In this document: positions 16,287 through 22,986 of the stretch, in pieces | Layout: every line of letters begins with the position of its first letter | Numbering within the stretch: the first letter of the stretch is position 1 | NCBI GenBank assembly: GCA_029856615.1 | Contig: JAHKLF010000003.1 | Location: 1 to 27,506, forward strand | Length of the DNA stretch: 27,506 bases | Direction of reading: 5' to 3' | Source of the DNA: Candidatus Njordarchaeota archaeon | Lineage (GTDB): Archaea; Asgardarchaeota; Njordarchaeia; Njordarchaeales; Njordarchaeaceae | The notes under the pieces: model-generated | The model's database searches: none | Told to the model about the DNA's origin: nothing | The model's input: only the letters and a program-made list of their open reading frames with translations | Translations under genes and position numbers: made by a program

Positions 16287-17345
16287 TTACGTCCGCATAT
16301 AGGAATCTCTGAGCATTCTAAGATATTCCATAACGAGATCCTTACTAAACGTACCGTCTCTCAGTTTTTCGACGACGGATGAAATCGTATATCTCGGGAA
16401 GACATATGCAACCGTGGGATCACTGAATAGATAATAATATTCATCTTCCTTGTCTATAATTTCTAAATACCTGAGATCTTCTACGATATCTGACCATCCT
16501 ACAGCATTTACTTCATTTTCATGAATTACTCCTCGTTTTCGAAATTCAAGTATCACCCGGTACTTCTCGGGATTACCAAGTATTTCTGGTAAAACATTTT
16601 TATCATTCATCCATCCTTCATTATAATATCTTTGCGCGAAGGTTTCCCATTTTGATGTATAAGTTCTTATTTCTTTAGTTATATCATTGTATTTCTCTGG
16701 ACGTTTCCTGTGAAATAGAACATCGCGGAGTAAATAGACGCGCTCGATTAAAGCTTTTTCATCCCATTTAGTAGCAAATATGTTCAAAGCTTCTAAACTA
16801 TGCACATAAGTTACAATTACGTCCCGAGAGAGAACTGGAAACTCCGATTTCATCGCTAATACTACATCATCTATTGTTGATATCCCTCTTTCAACCATTA
16901 TATCCAGTAGTCTTCGTGCTTCAGCTTCTTGGAAAATATCTCCTAATCTCTGCTCTAAAGTCATAGTAGGATAGTTTATGATCCATTGCCAAATCTCACT
17001 CCACTTTTCTTCGGTCTCAATAGCTATTTCTCCCAATTTGAACATTCTAATGGCTACTCTGACGAGACCTCCACGATAAGCTTCCATATCTTCATCTTCG
17101 CGTAAAATTATTCCAAATAATTGATTTAATTCCTCTCCAGAATAATACGCAACCACATTCAGTCTTGGCTCACTTAATGTTTGATATGAATAAAAACCTT
17201 CACGTCTTTCTTCTTCTCGTAGCAATAATGAACCAAATATATTTACCAATTCATCACGAGTTATAACGGCTTCTGGAGGGTGCATACCCAAAATTTCGGG
17301 CCCTAATCTAGGATCCCATCGCATCAAAAAAATGCCTTCGGGCAT
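16287..17345 (-). CDS. Longin-like N-terminal domain fused to winged-helix segments (352 aa), unknown
   Basis: The open frame reaches 17396, but ATG 17345 is preferred because AAAGGTG (minus strand, 17351-17357) precedes it by 5 nt. From there it begins MPEGIFLMRWDPRLGPEILG, a pattern of strand, 'D-x-x-x-G-P' turn and strand that resembles the first hairpin of longin or profilin-like modules. A second strand block (LNVVAYYSGEELNQLFGIIL) and a helix (GGLVRVAIRMFKLGE) follow. Residues about 125-350 are helical with two regions that could be winged helices (RRLLDIMVERGISTIDDVV; ILEFRKRGVIHENEV). It heads the operon-like run leading to the HEAT-like protein and XPB. It is divergent from the HTH regulator at 17463. 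A role in that complex or its regulation is inference. Confidence 0.75.
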   Translation of the reverse strand: MPEGIFLMRWDPRLGPEILGMHPPEAVITRDELVNIFGSLLLREEERREGFYSYQTLSEPRLNVVAYYSGEELNQLFGIILREDEDMEAYRGGLVRVAIRMFKLGEIAIETEEKWSEIWQWIINYPTMTLEQRLGDIFQEAEARRLLDIMVERGISTIDDVVLAMKSEFPVLSRDVIVTYVHSLEALNIFATKWDEKALIERVYLLRDVLFHRKRPEKYNDITKEIRTYTSKWETFAQRYYNEGWMNDKNVLPEILGNPEKYRVILEFRKRGVIHENEVNAVGWSDIVEDLRYLEIIDKEDEYYYLFSDPTVAYVFPRYTISSVVEKLRDGTFSKDLVMEYLRMLRDSYMRT

Positions 17346-17413
17346 AATAACACCTTTATAACGATAACAGTAAAAACTCACAAACAAATTGCTCAAATTT
17401 TCAATTTAAAAAT

Positions 17414-17427
17414 ATTGAACGTTTAAT
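17414..17427. promoter_or_regulatory. Near-palindrome in the divergent 17346-17462 promoter region
   Basis: ATTGAACGTTTAAT is palindromic except for one G/T position pair, centred on AACGTT. It lies between the longin-like gene and the HTH regulator at 17463, where an autoregulatory site would be expected. AT-rich sequence following it (TTTTTAATAAAAAG) could be the TATA box for the regulator. Weak evidence on its own in AT-rich DNA. Confidence 0.3.
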
Positions 17428-17462
17428 TTTTAATAAAAAGAATTTTTCTCTCAGCGACGTGG

Positions 17463-18104
17463 GTGATTAAACTGAGTATAGAGGATAGAATAATCAATTT
17501 ACTTAAGGAGAATCGCTGGGGATTAACAGCGAAGGAGATAGCTGAGAAAATGGGGGTTAGTAGACTCACAGTATCCAAGTATTTAGAGAAGTTGAAAGCC
17601 GCAGGTGTTGTTAAAGATAGAAAGATAGGTGCATACAGATTATGGTATTTAACGATGTTTATTGAGGAAAGAAGGAAGCTCATACCCAGAAGAATTATAA
17701 ATGCCATAGGGAGAGCATTCCTTAAGGTCTTTAAAGATGAAGCTTATGAAATAGCGCTGAAAGTAGGGAATGCTTTAGCGGATGATATAATTGATCTATT
17801 AAATATAACTCTGCAAACTGATGAGGGGGATTTTATTACGCAAATTAGTGATGTTATATCTATGATTTCAGAGGGAGTCAAAAGCGAAGGAATAAGAATT
17901 GGGGCGAATAGAGGAATTCTTCGCGTATTTATCGAAGGGGAATATTTAAATCGAGATACCGTTAAGTTAGTAGCTTATCTATTAAAAGGTGTCATAAGTA
18001 GTATTCTAGCGCATTTTATAAATAAATCCGTAGAAATAGGAGGACCTTTTATCAGACGCGAAAACGCCAATTTTGAGATAATCATTGAAATGAAAGTTAA
18101 TTGA
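17463..18104 (+). CDS. HTH transcriptional regulator with V4R-like C-terminal domain (paralog 1)
   Basis: GTG 17463 is the start; no clear ribosome binding site precedes it, and an AT-rich box about 26-30 nt upstream suggests a leaderless transcript. Residues 5-58 form a winged helix: IINLLKENRWGLTAKEIAEK, recognition helix VSRLTVSKYLEKL, wing VVKDRKIGAYRLWYL. Residues about 70-213 form one domain (ALKVGNALADDIIDLL, VISMISEGVKSEGI, AYLLKGVISSILAHF, FEIIIEMKV) whose order of elements resembles V4R/Bet3-like small-molecule binding domains, but without their cysteines. It is clearly paralogous to the regulator at 25390, sharing GVSRLT, a K-IGAY-LW motif, IEERRKLI/IENKRKLI and VFLKVF-like segments. 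It precedes an unknown gene by 6 nt. Confidence 0.82.
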   Translation: MIKLSIEDRIINLLKENRWGLTAKEIAEKMGVSRLTVSKYLEKLKAAGVVKDRKIGAYRLWYLTMFIEERRKLIPRRIINAIGRAFLKVFKDEAYEIALKVGNALADDIIDLLNITLQTDEGDFITQISDVISMISEGVKSEGIRIGANRGILRVFIEGEYLNRDTVKLVAYLLKGVISSILAHFINKSVEIGGPFIRRENANFEIIIEMKVN

Positions 18105-18110
18105 CACCAG

Positions 18111-18638
18111 GTGCCGAATTTGGAGGAGAAAGGAAATGAATTTTGCTATCTTATAAGAATTTGGCGACGAGTAGGAATAGATCTGGTTAAAATTTGGCCT
18201 ATTTATAAAGAGAGTTTAGAGGAGGGAGTTAACTTTATAGATGCGGTTGATAAAATGCTAAATTTAGTCATTAGAAGGCTTATTCCGGAACTCAATGAAA
18301 AGCTAAAGAATGAGCTTATTCTGAGATATGGTGAGGAATTTGCTGAGGAATTAGAAGAAATGGAAAAAAATTTCTATATTACTGGTAACTACGATATGGA
18401 TTTGGAACCCGTTTTGGGTTTTCAATACATGTGGTGGGAAATCCTAGCAGACATAACTCGATCTCTTCCACCTGCAATAGAACGGCTTATCGTGAGAAAC
18501 AAGACGTTCAGAGAAAAAGGAGTCTATGGTAGCTTTTTACGAAAAGGTCTTGTATCAGTAGTCCATGATAGATATCCCATAAAACTCGTTTTTGGATTAC
18601 AGATAGTTAAAAGAAAGGGACCCGAATGCGAATTTTGA
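18111..18638 (+). CDS. Hypothetical protein downstream of the HTH regulator (175 aa)
   Basis: GTG 18111 starts 6 nt after the regulator's stop codon, so the two are probably translated from one mRNA; TTG 18120 is an alternative. The protein is acidic in its first two thirds and helical (YKESLEEGVNFIDAVDKML, GEEFAEELEEMEKNFY), with an aromatic-rich centre (GFQYMWWEILADITRSLPP). The C-terminus is basic and strand-like (YPIKLVFGLQIVKRKG) and ends PECEF. There are two cysteines in total and no membrane helix. No family is recognised. The tight linkage suggests a partner or target of the regulator. Confidence 0.7.
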   Translation: MPNLEEKGNEFCYLIRIWRRVGIDLVKIWPIYKESLEEGVNFIDAVDKMLNLVIRRLIPELNEKLKNELILRYGEEFAEELEEMEKNFYITGNYDMDLEPVLGFQYMWWEILADITRSLPPAIERLIVRNKTFREKGVYGSFLRKGLVSVVHDRYPIKLVFGLQIVKRKGPECEF

Positions 18639-18695
18639 GAACTATGCCTAAACTTTAATTAAGAATTTTTGTAAATTAGCTAAAGGGGGAACACT

Positions 18696-19313
18696 ATGGA
18701 GCAAGAATATAACATCGTAATAGCAGGGGTTGGTGGATTAGGAATTCTAACAGCCACTAGGATTTTGGCTGAAGCGGCATTAATAGAGGGAAAAAATGTT
18801 ATGTCTAGTGAGATACATGGTCTCGCTCAGAGATACGGATCAATAATATCAACACTACGTATTGGAAAGGTTCTCTCTCCATTAATCAAAAAAGGTTCTG
18901 CCGATTTGTTGATTGGGCTAGAACCAATCGAAACGCTAAGAAATATTCATTATCTAAAGAACAATGGCTACTTAATTCTTAATTTAAACATTATTCCTCC
19001 TCCTTCCGTGGCTGCGGGGCTGGAAGATTATCCTTCAATAGATGAAATCTTAAATGCGCTGAATAGTGTTACGAAATATATCCTTAAAGTCAATGCGCTC
19101 GAAATCGCAATGCAATTAGGGCAACCAGTGCTTCAGAATACTATTTTACTAGGTATGGCTTTTAGTATTCCCGGTTTTCCATTAAAACCGGAGAGTGGGG
19201 AATTGGCGATTAGAAAGGTTTTCAAGGGCCGAGAGAAAATCATTGATCCTAATATTAAAGCATTTAAAAAAGGCCGTGAGATCGGGGAGAGCTTGATTAA
19301 GAGCTTATACTGA
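18696..19313 (+). CDS. iorB: Indolepyruvate:ferredoxin oxidoreductase, beta subunit
   Basis: The 205-aa protein begins with the Rossmann-like motif IAGVGGLGILTATRIL (9-24), followed by MSSEIHGLAQRYGSIISTLRIG, typical of IorB and of the gamma domain of 2-oxoacid:ferredoxin oxidoreductases. Length is standard. It pairs with IorA (9274-11175) to form the aryl-pyruvate oxidoreductase; the two genes are about 7.5 kb apart and on opposite strands here. AAAGGGGGA precedes ATG 18696 at a good distance. The 57-nt AT-rich spacer upstream (18639-18695) could carry its own promoter. Confident assignment. Confidence 0.95.
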   Translation: MEQEYNIVIAGVGGLGILTATRILAEAALIEGKNVMSSEIHGLAQRYGSIISTLRIGKVLSPLIKKGSADLLIGLEPIETLRNIHYLKNNGYLILNLNIIPPPSVAAGLEDYPSIDEILNALNSVTKYILKVNALEIAMQLGQPVLQNTILLGMAFSIPGFPLKPESGELAIRKVFKGREKIIDPNIKAFKKGREIGESLIKSLY

Positions 19314-19366
19314 TATCTCTTATTTAGCTCTTTACTATACTTTATTTCTTTACTGGTGCAGATTAA

Positions 19367-20170
19367 ATGAAAATGGGTGTGTCGTCGATACTGTGCTTTG
19401 AAAGAACGATAGAAGAGTGTTTTAAATTTGCTACCGATTTTATTAATATAGAACATCTAGATATTTTCTGTTGTCCTCCTCACTGTGATCTAAACGCGGG
19501 TGATCGGTCTTGGTTATGTATTAAAGAAAAGCTGATTGATTTTGGTGTTTCATCATCCATTAAAGCGCCGAGCTTTGTTGAAAATTTAATTAGTATAAAT
19601 AGAGATATTCGAGAACTAACATTTAATGAATACGCTGAATGCATTAAAATTGCAAGCAAAATCGAAGCTGATGCAGTCATAATAAAAGCGGGAATGATGT
19701 TTTATCCTGAGAAAAGGTTTAGTGTATTTCTAAAAAAAGATTTTATAGAAAAGATGTCGAAATTGCTTGATTATGCGAAAGAACATGAAGTTTTTTTGCT
19801 TCTTGAGAATTATTATTATCCGTATGAAATCCTACGTGAACCACGAGATTTTGAAGAAATGAACAAACTTTTTTGTTATAGCGATTTCTTTGGATTCGCA
19901 TTGAATATACCACATCTATTAGAGTCAGGGTTTTCTGTAGAATTTCTTAGCAAAAAACGAACAATTGCTGATAGAATTATCCAAGTATATGTAGGATTAA
20001 GACCCTCTCCATGGGAGTTACACAATAATCCTAAATCAGAAGTCGAAATATTAACAGAAACCAAGAAGTTACTAAAGTACGTATCACCACGGTTCGTAGT
20101 AATCGCTACTAGATCACTAAATGTACTAAAAAAGTTCGCGGAGAAATTTGGCTGGAGCGGATTTAGATGA
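19367..20170 (+). CDS. Xylose-isomerase-like TIM-barrel protein lacking metal ligands (likely pseudoenzyme)
   Basis: The 267-aa protein has the overall pattern of the sugar-phosphate isomerase/epimerase / AP endonuclease 2 family and aligns along its length with the next gene product. Where the neighbour has metal ligands, it has K66 (IKAP for LHAP), K107 (IIKAG for TFHLG), E147 (LLENY, retained), N180 (ALNIP for TFDVV) and Y208 (QVYVG for NAHIRD). The GEGEID glutamates are missing. It should therefore not bind the usual divalent metals. Reading frame and composition look well maintained, so it is not simply decaying. Its stop overlaps the start of the next gene in an ATGA, which implies translational coupling and possibly a heteromeric complex. 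Confidence 0.8.
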   Translation: MKMGVSSILCFERTIEECFKFATDFINIEHLDIFCCPPHCDLNAGDRSWLCIKEKLIDFGVSSSIKAPSFVENLISINRDIRELTFNEYAECIKIASKIEADAVIIKAGMMFYPEKRFSVFLKKDFIEKMSKLLDYAKEHEVFLLLENYYYPYEILREPRDFEEMNKLFCYSDFFGFALNIPHLLESGFSVEFLSKKRTIADRIIQVYVGLRPSPWELHNNPKSEVEILTETKKLLKYVSPRFVVIATRSLNVLKKFAEKFGWSGFR

Positions 20171-20994
20171 GGGCATTATTTGGGGTTTCATCATCAATAG
20201 CTAAAAATGTAAATAATGCCTCTATAGAAACGATCCAATTTGCGGGAAGAAATCACTTCGAGGTAGTTGAGCTTTTTTGCGAAGTTCCAGATGTTATTCC
20301 CGGATATATTAATGAAGAAAAAATAACAAAAATCAAGCAACTTTCTCACAATTATAATATAAGAATTCAACTGCATGCACCCTTTCATAGCATTAACTTA
20401 GCTAGTTTTAACGAAAAGGTGAGAAAATTATCAATTAAGATTTTGTACGATACAATAAAATTAGCGCACAGTATTGATGCTAAGCTAGTAACATTTCACT
20501 TAGGACTTTGTTTCTTTCCATGTCAACTTTACCGTGAGCGAGCAAATGAAATACTTATTGATTCATTGAATAATCTCTTAGAAATTGCGGAAGAGTATGA
20601 TATCATTCTAGCAATGGAAAATAGAGGCGGAAAGCTAGATATAGGAAAACCGGAGGAGTTATTAGAAGTTTTAAGAGCCGTGAATGCGAATAAATATCTG
20701 CGAATAACGTTTGATGTTGTTCAAGCTAATGTAATCGGTGATCCATTGGAGCAATATAATTTACTTAAAGACTATGTAATTAATGCGCACATCAGAGATG
20801 CACCAAAGGGTAGAGACATGCTTCTAGCAGTAGGTGAAGGGGAAATAGATTTTCATAGTTTAATAAGAGCATTTATTCAGAATAATTTTTTTGGGCCATA
20901 TATTTTTGAAGTCTCTACAAAGGATCGAGCAATAATAAGCAGAGGAGTCTTTGAAGAAATATTGGAAGAGATAATAAGTCAGAAAAAGATATAG
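20167..20994 (+). CDS. Sugar phosphate isomerase/epimerase-like TIM-barrel enzyme
   Basis: The 275-aa protein has the xylose-isomerase-like (AP endonuclease 2 type) metal site: H70 (QLHAPFH), H111 (TFHLG), E151 (AMENR), D183 (TFDVV), H208 (NAHIRDA) and E224/E226 (GEGEID). Such enzymes isomerise or epimerise sugars or inositols, or cleave abasic DNA (endonuclease IV). The sequence lacks the longer loops and extra histidines of endonuclease IV, so a sugar or metabolite substrate is more likely, but DNA repair cannot be fully excluded given the ssb-xpf-hjc neighbours on the opposite strand. It starts in an ATGA overlap with the degenerate paralog upstream and ends 23 nt before the convergent ssb gene. 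Confidence 0.87.
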   Translation: MRALFGVSSSIAKNVNNASIETIQFAGRNHFEVVELFCEVPDVIPGYINEEKITKIKQLSHNYNIRIQLHAPFHSINLASFNEKVRKLSIKILYDTIKLAHSIDAKLVTFHLGLCFFPCQLYRERANEILIDSLNNLLEIAEEYDIILAMENRGGKLDIGKPEELLEVLRAVNANKYLRITFDVVQANVIGDPLEQYNLLKDYVINAHIRDAPKGRDMLLAVGEGEIDFHSLIRAFIQNNFFGPYIFEVSTKDRAIISRGVFEEILEEIISQKKI

Positions 20995-21017
20995 ATGTTA
21001 TTTAGGGTATTCATCTT

Positions 21018-21455
21018 TTAGTAGGATCTTCTCCCTGAACCGCTCTTTCTAAAGGATTTCCTTCTTCTCCTTTGAAATGAAGGCATTTTTACTTTCTCTT
21101 CAGAGAGATTTCTAGATTTATTAACCATGTCCTCCGAAATTTCCTTGTTACTCTTATTTACATTCCCATATTTTCCGATATTTAGTCTCATAGACCCCCG
21201 AAATACTGTCACGAAAGCATTTTGAAACACATAGGTATTCCCAACTTCTAATACTCCAACCTTATCGTCCCACAGTGTTAGAATTATTGTTCCCGTTTCA
21301 TCGCCTATCAATGCCTCAGCAAGAAGCCGTTTTTCTCCCGTTCTTTTTGATATCACTTCTTTTGGTTCACCAATACTCAATACTCTCGCAGATAGGCTTA
21401 TATTTCGTGACGTGGGCTGTAACTCTGCGATTTTAATTAATTTTAAATTTTCCAC
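21018..21455 (-). CDS. ssb: Crenarchaeal-type single-stranded DNA-binding protein (one OB fold)
   Basis: The 145-aa protein has a single OB fold at residues about 1-97: KIAELQPTSRNISLSARVLS, a conserved loop with KRTGEKR, then AEALIGDETGTIILTLWDD (W62), VLEVGNTYVFQNAFVTVFRG and MRLNIGKYG. This matches Sulfolobus SSB and RPA-type OB folds. It binds ssDNA in replication and repair. The C-terminal tail (about 100-145) is polar and ends strongly basic (RRRRKSFRKSG...). Sulfolobus SSB has a flexible acidic tail, so this one is unusual. The start is GTG 21455 with GAGGTA six to nine nt upstream. A TATA box (21528-21535) and leader hairpin (21485-21504) precede it. Next upstream on the same strand is xpf. 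Confidence 0.9.
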   Translation of the reverse strand: MENLKLIKIAELQPTSRNISLSARVLSIGEPKEVISKRTGEKRLLAEALIGDETGTIILTLWDDKVGVLEVGNTYVFQNAFVTVFRGSMRLNIGKYGNVNKSNKEISEDMVNKSRNLSEEKVKMPSFQRRRRKSFRKSGSGRRSY

Positions 21456-21484
21456 GACTATTTACCTCGATTTCGCCGTCTCGT

Positions 21485-21504
21485 GGCTCCCTGGAAAAGG
21501 AGCC
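21485..21504 (-). promoter_or_regulatory. Hairpin at the predicted 5' end of the ssb transcript
   Basis: GGCTCC and GGAGCC form a perfect 6-bp GC-rich stem around an 8-nt loop. TATA spacing puts the ssb transcription start near 21505, so the mRNA would begin with this hairpin, about 30 nt before the start codon. It could stabilise the message or act in autoregulation, as a target for the protein itself. It could also be a terminator for the upstream xpf message. Confidence 0.45.
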
Positions 21505-21527
21505 GAAAAACAAAACTATGAGAAGGA

Positions 21528-21535
21528 TATATAAA
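21528..21535 (-). promoter_or_regulatory. TATA box for ssb
   Basis: TTTATATA on the minus strand is a strong archaeal TATA match, about 75 nt before the GTG of ssb, in the spacer between xpf and ssb. Predicted initiation is near 21505. Confidence 0.6.
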
Positions 21536-21553
21536 CTTATCGGTTAAAAAATT

Positions 21554-22387
21554 TTAATCAGCATTTTGTATCTTGTTTTTTTCGCTTTTGCTACCAAATT
21601 CTGTGAATAATACTTTCATTACTCTATCTAATGTGCTGGGTCCTATGCCTTCGATATCCACATCCCAGCGTTTAACCTTTAAAATGGCATTATAGGGGGT
21701 TTTATACATTTCTAATATCTTCTTTGCTCGTGCAATACTGATACCCGGTAAACCGGATAAGAAAAATAATTGTTGCTCTTCCAGAGTTCTTAGCTTTGGT
21801 TTTGATCGAACGACCGGATATTTATTTCTTTTCTCTAACCTTGCCTTTTCCTTAGCCTCTTTGAGTAATCTCATTAGGAGTATTGCACCATGAAGCTCAT
21901 CAAAACTTTTAATTACTCTTACTCCCATGCTTTCAATTTCTTTTATTGCTCCCTCAAATTGATTAGGATGAATACGTATTTCTTCTTCGACCACGCTCCA
22001 CAGTCTTTTACCGATTTTCTTCCTAGTTATAGGCACATATATGGCTTTATTAATCGGGTCTGGTCTTACGGAGAGTCCGCCTTCCAACAATAGAATTGGT
22101 GTCTCATAAGTTTTGATCATCTTTTTGATTTGTTCTAATAATCTCAGTCTTCCTTCTCGCGTTCCAAATAAGCTCTGGCAAAAATCTTTGACGGTTTTTC
22201 GCTCTATGACTATGCTAGAGGGTAATAAAATATCACCTATATCTAATTTCTCGATACGATAATAGATATTCTCTCTCCTAAGCATATCAATAAATATGGT
22301 GACTGATGTATCCTTTTTCCGAATGGTTATTTCATGAGAATCAATAATGACTTCTGGAACTCTTCCAAATAGATCTGCTTGGACCAT
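21554..22387 (-). CDS. xpf: XPF/ERCC4-type structure-specific endonuclease, short crenarchaeal form
   Basis: Numbering is from GTG 22396. The nuclease domain (about 15-150) has the ERCC4 signature: IIDSHE (D19), KLDIGDI (D52, D55) and ERKTVKDF (E65, R66, K67, D71). The C-terminal part carries tandem helix-hairpin-helix motifs: LSGLPGISIARAKKILEMY and DIEGIGPSTLDRVMKVL. There is no helicase domain, as in Crenarchaeota; euryarchaeal Hef has one. These enzymes cut 3'-flap, fork and nicked junction DNA, and in Sulfolobus require PCNA. ATG 22387 is chosen over GTG 22396 because GGTG (minus strand, 22394-22397) lies 6 nt before the ATG. A box C/D sRNA sits immediately upstream, between hjc and xpf. 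Confidence 0.94.
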   Translation of the reverse strand: MVQADLFGRVPEVIIDSHEITIRKKDTSVTIFIDMLRRENIYYRIEKLDIGDILLPSSIVIERKTVKDFCQSLFGTREGRLRLLEQIKKMIKTYETPILLLEGGLSVRPDPINKAIYVPITRKKIGKRLWSVVEEEIRIHPNQFEGAIKEIESMGVRVIKSFDELHGAILLMRLLKEAKEKARLEKRNKYPVVRSKPKLRTLEEQQLFFLSGLPGISIARAKKILEMYKTPYNAILKVKRWDVDIEGIGPSTLDRVMKVLFTEFGSKSEKNKIQNAD

Positions 22388-22402
22388 TTTAAGCACCAGG
22401 AT

Positions 22403-22462
22403 AATCAGTCAGATGCGCGGTGAATCATCATTAGTGTCAGGAAACCGACCCCTCATCATGTC
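22403..22462 (-). ncRNA. Box C/D small RNA (2'-O-methylation guide)
   Basis: On the minus strand, in order: box C ATGATGA (22453-22459), 12-nt guide (22441-22452), box D' CTGA (22437-22440), 5-nt spacer, box C' ATGATGA (22425-22431), 12-nt guide (22413-22424), box D CTGA (22409-22412). Both guides are exactly 12 nt, the classic archaeal geometry for an L7Ae/Nop5/fibrillarin RNP with k-turns at C/D and C'/D'. The D guide is complementary to AUGCGCGGUGAA; GCGCGGUGAA occurs in archaeal 16S rRNA just before UACGUCCC, as I recall. By the D+5 rule the methylated base is the G in AUGC[G]C. The D' guide is complementary to GAAACCGACCCC, target unclear. Ends are approximate. It sits in the hjc-xpf spacer on the same strand and may be processed from their transcript. 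Confidence 0.88.
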
Positions 22463-22463
22463 T

Positions 22464-22868
22464 TTATTGTTTTACTTCATGTTCTCGTAGTAATTTTAAT
22501 AATTGACTGAGTGTTAAACCATTGTTTAAATTTGCTTCTATTTTTTCTGTTTCACTTGTAAGTTCATAAAAACGCCACTTTCCCCCAAGAAATCTTACAG
22601 CTAACCATGCTTTAGCGTGCAGTTTTTCGTTCCTCATGGCTTCCAACCATAAGATTGTATTATCAAATGATTTCTTGTAAAAGTTGATAGAGTTAGAGGT
22701 ACTTTTTACTTCAAAACCGTGAAGAGTACCATTGGACACGGCTAATACATCTGGAAGCGGTTGGGCAACGCCGCTGACGGGAATCCTCGTAGCCCATATT
22801 CCTTTATCTTTGAGTCTTCTAACTAATTCTCTTTCTGCATCGAACCCCTTTCGCCGACGTTTTTTCAT
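22464..22868 (-). CDS. hjc: Holliday junction resolvase, Hjc/Hje type
   Basis: Numbering is from GTG 22877. The protein has the archaeal resolvase nuclease core: GFDAERELV (E15), RIPVSG (R31, S35), PDVLAV (D43) and FEVKST (E56, K58), i.e. the E...PD...ExK restriction-endonuclease-like fold. The basic N-terminus KKRRRK is typical. It resolves four-way DNA junctions in recombination as a dimer and interacts with PCNA and helicases in Sulfolobus. Length of about 134-137 aa fits. The start is ATG 22868 by similarity to family N-termini; GTG 22877, with GAGTGA upstream, is a real alternative. The following genes on the strand are the C/D sRNA and xpf, making a DNA repair cluster with ssb. Confidence 0.94.
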   Translation of the reverse strand: MKKRRRKGFDAERELVRRLKDKGIWATRIPVSGVAQPLPDVLAVSNGTLHGFEVKSTSNSINFYKKSFDNTILWLEAMRNEKLHAKAWLAVRFLGGKWRFYELTSETEKIEANLNNGLTLSQLLKLLREHEVKQ

Positions 22869-22986
22869 AGTTAGCACGACTTTATCACTCTACAGCGTCG
22901 CTTTTCAATTAATCTTTATATAATAATTTTGATTTAAATCAATATTCCGGGTAGCACTTGCTAGTTGATCAATTAATGGTGATCCC

